Source of the DNA: an uncultured Campylobacteraceae bacterium
Lineage (GTDB): Bacteria > Campylobacterota > Campylobacteria > Campylobacterales > Arcobacteraceae
Assembly: GCA_913057765.1 (NCBI GenBank)
Contig: CAJXPH010000111.1
Coordinates: 1 to 8,586, forward strand
Reading direction: 5' to 3'
DNA length: 8,586 nt
Both the position numbers and the translations under genes were made by a program. This document shows positions 1 through 5,076 of this stretch, in pieces. The notes under the pieces were generated by a model that saw only the letters and a program-made list of their open reading frames with translations, had not been told where the DNA came from and ran no database searches. How positions within the stretch are numbered: position 1 is the first letter of the stretch; each line of letters starts with the position of its first letter.

Positions 1-48
1 TCTACACTATCCTCTTCGTCGGCAGCGTCAGATGTGTATAAGAGACAG
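1..48 (+). other. Illumina Nextera i5 adapter (not genomic)
   Basis: Bases 1-7 match the end of the P5 primer (TCTACAC). Bases 8-15 (TATCCTCT) match the Nextera i5 index known as S503/N503. Bases 16-29 are the Nextera read-1 sequence, and bases 30-48 are the 19-bp Tn5 mosaic end AGATGTGTATAAGAGACAG. The order is exactly that of a tagmentation library adapter, so this is untrimmed library sequence joined to the genomic insert that begins at base 49. Confidence 0.98.
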
Positions 49-140
49 ATAAAAGATAGTTCCTCTAGAAAGATTTTTTGATATTCATCAACTGCTAGCT
101 TTAGTGTAGAAGAAAGTATAGAAGTTTTATAGGAATAAAA

Positions 141-824
141 ATGGTAATAAAAATAAAAGATATATTTTGTGGACAGAAGCAAGATATAGATGATGGAAAA
201 AAACAGTATGAATCTTCATATAAAAAAGTTGATTTAAAAAAACAGAACTATTATATAAATGAATTAGGTTTTCAAGACGATACTCAAAGTGACAAAGGTC
301 ATCATGGTGGAGTAGACAAAGCAGTTTGTGTTTATCCTTTAAAGTCATATGAGTTTTTTAAACAGAAATATGATTTTGATTTAGATATTTGTTCTTTTGG
401 TGAGAATCTTAGTATTGAAGATTTTGATGATACAGATATTTGTTTGGGAGATGTTTTTAGATGTGGGGAGGTATTATTTGAGGTTTCTCAACCTAGACAA
501 CCTTGTTGGAAAATCTCTTCTATTGTTGGTATTAAGTCTTTAACTTCTTTAGTTGTAAATGAATTTAAAACAGGTTTTTATTTTAGGGTAATACAAAGTG
601 GTTTAATAAAAAAAGATGATTCTTTAATTTTAGAGCAAAGAAAATATCCAAAACTAACTATAGAGTTTATAAATAAATGTGCCTTTAATGCTAAAGAAAA
701 TCAAGAGAATATAAAAGAGATACTAGAATCAAAAAGCCTTGCCTCTGCTTATAGAATTTCTTTGATGAAAAGATATAAAAATAAAGAAGATGGCTTGCAA
801 GACTGGCAAAAAGACAACTACTAA
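141..824 (+). CDS. yiiM: YiiM-type MOSC-domain protein
   Basis: This encodes a 227-residue cytoplasmic protein of the MOSC family, the fold related to the C-terminal part of molybdenum-cofactor sulfurase. E. coli YiiM belongs to a molybdenum-dependent system that detoxifies N-hydroxylated bases such as 6-hydroxylaminopurine; the same role here is inferred. Visible motifs are GFQDDTQSDKGHHGG (residues 43-57), FGENL (86-90), and QPRQPCWK (117-124), whose Cys122 is the conserved MOSC cysteine proposed to bind cofactor or sulfur. The end of the MOSC fold is near GFYFRV (145-150). A helical tail follows (about 165-227), matching the YiiM 3-alpha domain, and the length is typical of YiiM. The ATG at 141 has AGGA at 131-134 and no competing start. 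A flavoprotein gene follows 76 bases downstream. Family assignment is firm; the exact substrate is not known. Confidence 0.88.
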   Translation: MVIKIKDIFCGQKQDIDDGKKQYESSYKKVDLKKQNYYINELGFQDDTQSDKGHHGGVDKAVCVYPLKSYEFFKQKYDFDLDICSFGENLSIEDFDDTDICLGDVFRCGEVLFEVSQPRQPCWKISSIVGIKSLTSLVVNEFKTGFYFRVIQSGLIKKDDSLILEQRKYPKLTIEFINKCAFNAKENQENIKEILESKSLASAYRISLMKRYKNKEDGLQDWQKDNY

Positions 825-837
825 ATATAAGCTAAGC

Positions 838-894
838 CCTTCAATAAGAAGCTTTAATTGATATAAGAATATAATTCCAGAAGATTATTGAAGG
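838..894 (+). promoter_or_regulatory. Inverted repeat enclosing the flavoprotein RBS
   Basis: CCTTCAATAA (838-847) and TTATTGAAGG (885-894) form a perfect 10-bp inverted repeat with a 37-base loop. The right arm contains most of the Shine-Dalgarno AAGGA (891-895), which lies five bases before the TTG start at 901. The left arm begins 14 bases after the upstream stop codon. In a transcript running through from yiiM, the stem would hide the ribosome binding site. That is a structural inference; the long loop makes the stem only moderately stable, and no known riboswitch is recognised. Confidence 0.4.
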
Positions 895-900
895 ACTAAC

Positions 901-2127
901 TTGAAAATAGCAATTATTGGAGCAGGTGCTGCTGGACTTATGGCTGGTATCACTGCAAAGAGATTAAATAAAAATCTACATATAGACATCTTTGATATAA
1001 ATAGTGGTATCGGAAAAAAAATATTAGCTTCAGGAAATGGAAGATGTAATATCTCAAATACAACAGTTACTAAAGAGAACTTTATAGGAGAAAATCCAAG
1101 TTTTGTAAGTTACGCTTTACAACAATTTGATTTTAAAGCTTTTGAAAAGTTTTGTAAAAGTATAGGATTGTTATTAGATATCAAAGAGACATGTAAAGTA
1201 TATCCTTTATCAAATGAAGCAAAATCAGTTGTAACTCTTTTAGAAGGTTCTATAAAAAGTCTAGGAATAAATTTAATACTTGAAACAAGAGTAGAAGATA
1301 TAATAAAAGTAGAAGATAAATTTGTAGTAAAGAGTAGTGATAAAGAATTTAAAGACTATGACAAAGTACTAATAAGTTCAGGATTAAAAGCAGCCCCTCA
1401 ACTAAATGCTACAGAAGATGGTATGAATATAGCTGAGAAATTTGGACATTCGTTGAATCCAACATATCCGTCACTTGTAGGTCTTCATACAGACTTTGCC
1501 TATAACAATAAAATGCAAGGTGTGAAAAAAGAAGCTGAGGTTACTTTATATATAGATGGACAAAAAGAAAATGCAATCCAAGGTGATGTATTATTCACTA
1601 AATATGGAGTATCAGGATTCGCAATCTTAGATATCTCACAATATGCAGTATATCCATTGTCTTTATATCAAGATGTTCAAATAGCAATAAACCTTTTTCC
1701 AAAAATAAATAGAAACGAACTTCTATCAATGTGTGAGAATCTTTTCAAAAACTTACCTGATGAAAAAACAGTATTACTTCTAACTGGAATAGTATCAAAT
1801 AAACTAGCGCCAATTTTATTAGATGTATGTCATATAGATAAAGAGAGTTATGCAAAAAATATAAATGCAAAACAAATAAGAGGTTTAGTAAATACTTTGA
1901 TTAACTGGCGATTTAAAATTACAGATACCCAAGGTTTCAAACATGCAGAAGCTAGTGGTGGTGGAGTTAGAACAGATGAGGTAGACTCTAAGACTTATCA
2001 AAGTAAAAAATGCAAAGGATTGTATCTAGCTGGAGAGGTTTTAGATGTAGTAGGGCACAGAGGTGGGTACAACCTACAATACGCCTGGGCTTCAGGATTT
2101 GTAGTAGGAAAATCACTTACTAAATAG
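901..2127 (+). CDS. BaiN/HI0933-family FAD-dependent oxidoreductase
   Basis: This encodes a 408-residue flavoprotein of the family annotated as BaiN-like, HI0933-like or 'aminoacetone oxidase family' NAD(P)/FAD-dependent oxidoreductase. The N-terminal Rossmann motif GAGAAG (7-12) binds FAD. The family signature GKKILASGNGRCNISN spans 38-53, GDVLFTKYGVSG is at 228-239 and EASGGGV is at 350-356. The C-terminal FAD-contacting block runs from GLYLAGE (373-379) through HRGGYNLQYAWASG (386-399). Length and motif order are complete. The substrate of most members is unknown; bile-acid reduction by clostridial BaiN should not be carried over here. The start is TTG at 901: it places the Rossmann fold immediately at the N-terminus and has AAGGA at 891-895 with five-base spacing. 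The last codons lie inside the palindrome 2120-2241. Confidence 0.92.
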   Translation: MKIAIIGAGAAGLMAGITAKRLNKNLHIDIFDINSGIGKKILASGNGRCNISNTTVTKENFIGENPSFVSYALQQFDFKAFEKFCKSIGLLLDIKETCKVYPLSNEAKSVVTLLEGSIKSLGINLILETRVEDIIKVEDKFVVKSSDKEFKDYDKVLISSGLKAAPQLNATEDGMNIAEKFGHSLNPTYPSLVGLHTDFAYNNKMQGVKKEAEVTLYIDGQKENAIQGDVLFTKYGVSGFAILDISQYAVYPLSLYQDVQIAINLFPKINRNELLSMCENLFKNLPDEKTVLLLTGIVSNKLAPILLDVCHIDKESYAKNINAKQIRGLVNTLINWRFKITDTQGFKHAEASGGGVRTDEVDSKTYQSKKCKGLYLAGEVLDVVGHRGGYNLQYAWASGFVVGKSLTK

Positions 2128-2241
2128 CAACTTTTGCTAAATTTCGGCGTTATCGTCGAAATTGAAATAGTCACATACTGCAGTATGCTCCCACTTCAAT
2201 TTCTCCTCTGGCCTTGAACTTTAACAAAATTTACTATTTAG
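2120..2241. repeat. 122-bp imperfect palindrome, possible mobile or regulatory repeat
   Basis: Every base i from 2120 to 2180 faces base 4361-i. By hand count, 43 of 61 positions are Watson-Crick pairs and four more are G-T. Perfect blocks are CTAAATAG (2120-2127) with CTATTTAG (2234-2241), GAAATTGAA (2158-2166) with TTCAATTTC (2195-2203), and the central 14-bp palindrome CATACTGCAGTATG (2174-2187). A competing local hairpin, AATTTCGGCG (2140-2149) with CGTCGAAATT (2154-2163), has one G-T pair and a TTAT loop. The element includes the last two codons and stop of the flavoprotein gene and reaches into the RBS of the next gene. Its G+C content is locally higher than its surroundings. There is no T-tract typical of an intrinsic terminator. 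It may be a dispersed palindromic repeat or MITE-like unit, but I cannot name a family. Confidence 0.75.
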
Positions 2242-2244
2242 GGA
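2240..2244 (+). promoter_or_regulatory. RBS fixing the start of the CxxC/HNH-like gene
   Basis: AGGGA lies five bases before the ATG at 2250. The frame is also open upstream to a TTG at 2214, but that TTG has no Shine-Dalgarno and the extra 12 residues are encoded by palindrome sequence. The ATG at 2250 also places the first CxxC pair at residues 3-6, as expected for a zinc-finger-like N-terminus. Confidence 0.7.
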
Positions 2245-2249
2245 ATAAA

Positions 2250-2978
2250 ATGAAATGTAAATTATGTCTAAAAAATAAGAAGTTAATAAAGGCTCATATT
2301 ATTCCTAAATCTTTTTATAAGCCTTTAATGGAAGATAAAGAGATACCTTTAATAGTTACGGATAAGGTAGGTATGTATCGAAGTAAGATGAGGATAGGCG
2401 TCTATGATAGTGAACTTGTATGTGAAGAATGTGAAAGAATATTTACATCTTGGGATAATTATGCAAATGAATTTTTTAACCAAAAACTTTTAGATGAAAA
2501 CTTTATTATTTTTGAGAATAAAAATATAGCATATAATTTTGGTAAATGTGATTATAAAAAATTAAAACTATTTTTCCTTTCAATGTTATGGAGAGCCTCT
2601 GTTTCGAAGGAACGGATGTTTACAAGAGTTAAATTAGGGAAATATGAAGAAAGAATAAAAAAAATAATGCTAAATAACTTGGAAGAAGATAGTGATGAGT
2701 TTTCTCTTGCAATTATTAAGTTTGATAATATGAATGTAAGAGGATTCTTAGATCCTGATAGAACAAAATATGAAAAAGTGAATCATTATAGATTCTATTT
2801 AGGTGAGTATATGGCTGTTATAAAAGTATCAAGTTTATCTGATCCTAAATGTTTCCAAGAGCTTTATATAAAAGAAAATAAAGATGTTATTTGTACTTTC
2901 CGAGATTTTAGAAAGAGCAAAGAATATAACGTTATGAAATTAGTATCTAAGAAGTCATGGAAAAATTCAAATAAATAA
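2250..2978 (+). CDS. Uncharacterised protein with HNH-like zinc motifs
   Basis: This 242-residue protein has an N-terminal CKLC (3-6), AHIIP (15-19, His16) and CEEC followed by E (58-62). The two CxxC pairs would together hold one zinc, and the AHIIP segment resembles the first His of HNH nucleases. The pattern CxxC-(A/S)HIIP-CxxCE, followed by an aromatic-rich stretch including FLSMLWRASVS (109-119), recalls a widespread group of uncharacterised proteins often labelled HNH-like. I cannot confirm the remaining HNH catalytic residues, so nuclease activity is not established. No membrane segment or signal peptide is visible. The gene stands alone between the 122-bp palindrome and a convergent terminator, which is compatible with an inserted accessory gene. 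A role in DNA processing or defence is only speculation. Confidence 0.7.
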   Translation: MKCKLCLKNKKLIKAHIIPKSFYKPLMEDKEIPLIVTDKVGMYRSKMRIGVYDSELVCEECERIFTSWDNYANEFFNQKLLDENFIIFENKNIAYNFGKCDYKKLKLFFLSMLWRASVSKERMFTRVKLGKYEERIKKIMLNNLEEDSDEFSLAIIKFDNMNVRGFLDPDRTKYEKVNHYRFYLGEYMAVIKVSSLSDPKCFQELYIKENKDVICTFRDFRKSKEYNVMKLVSKKSWKNSNK

Positions 2979-2992
2979 TATGACTAAAAAAC

Positions 2993-3013
2993 AGTCAAGT
3001 TTAAAACTTGACT
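2993..3013. terminator. Bidirectional Rho-independent terminator
   Basis: AGTCAAGTTT (2993-3002) and AAACTTGACT (3004-3013) are perfect inverted repeats; in RNA the likely form is an 8-bp stem with a five-base loop. A-rich sequence (2986-2991) lies to the left and ATTTT (3014-3018) to the right, so each strand has a U-rich tail after the stem. It sits between two convergent genes, 14 bases after the plus-strand stop, and overlaps the stop codon of the minus-strand kinase gene (3012-3014). It would therefore end both transcripts. Confidence 0.8.
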
Positions 3014-3896
3014 ATTTTAGCGAAAATTTAAATCTACTTTCCATGTCTATGGCTTCATCTCTACCATAAACTATAATTTCTCTATCTCTTTTGATTTTTT
3101 TACTAGAGATTTTATTAGGATAATCTACAAACTTAATAATATGTTTTATACAGTTTATTCTAGCTTTCTTTTTGTTATCACTTTTTACAATAGTCCAAGG
3201 TGCAGCTTCAGTATGTGTTGCACTTAACATCATAAATTTTGCAAGTGTATATTCATCCCATAATCTTTGAGATTCTTTATCCACTGGTGATAATTTATAT
3301 TGTTTTAAAGGATCTGTTTCTCTTTCTTTAAATCTTCTACTTTGCTCTTCTTTTGAAACAGAGAAATAAAATTTAAATATTTGGATACCTTCATCTACAA
3401 TCATTTGTTCAAAATCTGGAGCATCTTTTAAAAACTTGTGATGTTGTCTTTCAGTACAAAATCCCATAACAGGCTCAACCATAGAACGGTTATACCAAGA
3501 TCTATCAAATAGTACTATTTCTCCTGCAGATGGTAAATGTTTAGCATATCTTTGAAAATACCATTGAGATGTTTCTTTATCACTTGGTTTTTCTAAAGCT
3601 ACAATTCTTGCACCCCTAGGATTTAGATGTTCAGTGATTCTTTTAATTGTACCACCTTTTCCAGCTGCATCTCTTCCTTCAAAAATCATTAATACTTTTA
3701 ACCCTGAATCTTTTACATGGTTTTGAAATTTCAATAATTCTACTTGTAACATTGCTAGTTCTTTCTCATAAGCTAATGTTTCATTTTTTATCCAAACTTG
3801 AGTTTTACCTGCTCTGTTTGTTACTTTTTTTTGTTCTACTTTACTTTTTGGTTTACTGTTTACTTTATTCTCTACTTTAGCGTTTACTTCTTCCAT
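3012..3896 (-). CDS. ppk2: Polyphosphate kinase 2 (PPK2), second copy
   Basis: This encodes a 294-residue cytoplasmic PPK2-family enzyme, which transfers phosphate between inorganic polyphosphate and nucleotides. The Walker A loop is GRDAAGKGGT (74-83) and the Walker B region is VLFDRSWYNR (128-137, Asp131). Lid-region basic residues are KERETDPLKQYKLS (190-203), followed by APWTIVKSDNKKKAR (232-246). FDRSWYNR, rather than the FNRSHYE of many class II/III enzymes, suggests the class I type that acts mainly on nucleoside diphosphates; substrate choice (ADP or GDP) cannot be read from the sequence. The first 35 or so residues are lysine-rich and probably flexible. The ATG at 3896 is preferred over an in-frame TTG at 3926 because AAGGA (3902-3906) is five bases upstream and the longer form would overlap the preceding kinase gene. 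It is the last gene of the phosphate operon. Confidence 0.93.
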   Translation of the reverse strand: MEEVNAKVENKVNSKPKSKVEQKKVTNRAGKTQVWIKNETLAYEKELAMLQVELLKFQNHVKDSGLKVLMIFEGRDAAGKGGTIKRITEHLNPRGARIVALEKPSDKETSQWYFQRYAKHLPSAGEIVLFDRSWYNRSMVEPVMGFCTERQHHKFLKDAPDFEQMIVDEGIQIFKFYFSVSKEEQSRRFKERETDPLKQYKLSPVDKESQRLWDEYTLAKFMMLSATHTEAAPWTIVKSDNKKKARINCIKHIIKFVDYPNKISSKKIKRDREIIVYGRDEAIDMESRFKFSLK

Positions 3897-3901
3897 CTGT
3901 T

Positions 3902-3906
3902 TCCTT
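3902..3906 (-). promoter_or_regulatory. RBS fixing the start of the second ppk2
   Basis: On the minus strand, TAAGGA merges the stop codon of the upstream kinase (TAA, 3907-3905) with the Shine-Dalgarno AAGGA of the downstream kinase, five bases before its ATG. The arrangement implies translational coupling of the two kinases and argues against the longer TTG start at 3926, which has no ribosome binding site. Confidence 0.7.
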
Positions 3907-4801
3907 AGTTTGTGAATTTTCCACAACTTGTACGTTGTGCATCCATTATTTCTATTTCTCTTGCACCAGAAATTACAATGTTTGAATCAAGTGTATACTC
4001 AAGTGATTCATCCCTATTTGTGTAGTTTACAGAGTTTAAAATAACTTTTAATGATTCCATTCTAGCTTTCTGTTTGTCATTTGAACGGATAACAGTCCAT
4101 GGAGCATTATGTGAGTTTGTTAATTTTAACATGTTATATTTTGAATTTGTAAAATCATCCCATCTCTCTTGAGCTTGCATATCAATTTCACTTAATTTCC
4201 ATTGTCTAAGAGGATCATTTTGTCTTCTAGCAAATCGATTTGCTTGTTCATCTTTTGTTACACTATAATAAAGCTTTATAAAAATCATTCCTTGTCTTGT
4301 TAAATCTTTTTCAAACCCAGAAACACCTTTCATAAAATCTGCATACTCTTTCTTTGAACAAAAGTTAAATACTGATTCAACCATAGCTCTGTTGTACCAA
4401 GATCTGTCAAATAATACTATTTCTCCAGCTCTAGGAAAATGTTGAATGTACTTTTGATAAAACCACTGAGTCCTTTGTTCTTCAGTAGGTTTTCCAAGTG
4501 CTACAACTCTATAATGTTTTTCATCCATATATCTTGTAACTCTTCTAATTGTTCCACCTTTACCAGCTGCATCTCTCCCTTCAAAAAGTATTATCATTTT
4601 TTGATCTGTTTCTTCTAAATGTTTTTGAAGTTTTATTAATTCTGCTTGGTAAGGTTTTAGTTTCTTTTCATCATCTCTTCTTTTCTTTGCTTTAGAGCTT
4701 GTCTTTTTTTCATCTTTTTGTTTTTTGAATGTATTTATTAATTCTTCTATAGAGATATGTTCACCATCTATTTCAAATATTGTTTGATCATTGTTTTCCA
4801 T
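3905..4801 (-). CDS. ppk2: Polyphosphate kinase 2 (PPK2), first copy
   Basis: This encodes a 298-residue PPK2-family kinase with Walker A GRDAAGKGGT (75-84), ALGKPTEEQRTQWFYQKY (101-118), Walker B VLFDRSWYNR (129-138, Asp132), a lid with NDPLRQWKLSEID (185-197) and APWTVIRSNDKQKAR (223-237). The C-terminus SGAREIEIMDAQR (278-290) is a typical ending of this subgroup. By eye it is about half identical to its downstream neighbour and differs consistently around residues 90-120. The two therefore look like separate PPK2 subfamilies rather than a recent duplication. The residues after Walker B again fit class I. The ATG at 4801 has AGGG five bases upstream. It starts 23 bases after the lysine-rich small gene and ends 8 bases before the next kinase start, inside one operon. 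Nucleotide preference is unknown. Confidence 0.93.
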   Translation of the reverse strand: MENNDQTIFEIDGEHISIEELINTFKKQKDEKKTSSKAKKRRDDEKKLKPYQAELIKLQKHLEETDQKMIILFEGRDAAGKGGTIRRVTRYMDEKHYRVVALGKPTEEQRTQWFYQKYIQHFPRAGEIVLFDRSWYNRAMVESVFNFCSKKEYADFMKGVSGFEKDLTRQGMIFIKLYYSVTKDEQANRFARRQNDPLRQWKLSEIDMQAQERWDDFTNSKYNMLKLTNSHNAPWTVIRSNDKQKARMESLKVILNSVNYTNRDESLEYTLDSNIVISGAREIEIMDAQRTSCGKFTN

Positions 4802-4824
4802 TTTTGCCCTTTTTAATATTTATT

Positions 4825-5076
4825 TTATTTTTCTGCATTTAACTTTTGAAGGATTTTAATACCCTTTTTTAATTGGATACATACTATTTCATACTCTTCT
4901 TCCATCTCTTTTTTTTGTTTCTTTTCTACGTTCTTTTTAAGAGATTTCCTTAGTTCACTTTTTTTGCTTCCTAGCTTTTTAATTAATATTTTTAAAGCTT
5001 TCTTCTTTTTAGTACTTTCCATAAGGTCTAAGCCTAAAGATTCGGTAACTGTAGTAATAAACTTTTTTATACCCAT
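4825..5076 (-). CDS. Small lysine-rich protein of unknown function
   Basis: This 83-residue protein matches no family I recognise. By hand count it contains 23 Lys and 1 Arg against 11 acidic residues, a net charge near +13. A short N-terminal segment (1-19, MGIKKFITTVTESLGLDLM) could be an amphipathic helix. The rest (about 22-83) is almost free of Pro and Gly and should form long, charged helices or a coiled coil. There is no signal peptide or membrane span, and one Cys (residue 66). It is a convincing gene: its ATG overlaps the stop of the Na/Pi transporter (TAATG), AAGGA precedes it by six bases, and it is embedded in a phosphate/polyphosphate operon. A polyanion-binding or kinase/transporter-associated role is an inference from charge and context only. 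Confidence 0.8.
   Translation of the reverse strand: MGIKKFITTVTESLGLDLMESTKKKKALKILIKKLGSKKSELRKSLKKNVEKKQKKEMEEEYEIVCIQLKKGIKILQKLNAEK

Noticed and set aside
127..348. Minus-strand 73-residue open frame opposite yiiM
   Set aside because: It lies almost wholly within the convincing MOSC gene on the other strand, has low-complexity Leu/Phe/His composition, no good ribosome binding site and no recognisable domain.
2125..2139. TAGCAA-ctt-TTGCTA hairpin as terminator of the flavoprotein gene
   Set aside because: The stem is only 6 bp, AT-rich, and is not followed by a T-run; it is better explained as a side product of the larger palindrome.
2214..2249. Longer form of the CxxC/HNH-like protein starting at TTG 2214
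   Set aside because: There is no Shine-Dalgarno before 2214, the added codons are the right arm of the palindrome, and the ATG at 2250 has AGGGA at ideal spacing.
3647..3880. Hydrophobic Leu-rich plus-strand open frame within the kinase region
   Set aside because: It is antisense to the lysine-rich N-terminal part of a PPK2; AAA/AAG lysine codons read as Phe/Leu on the other strand. The similar frames at 4964-5239 and 5297-5572 are rejected for the same reason.
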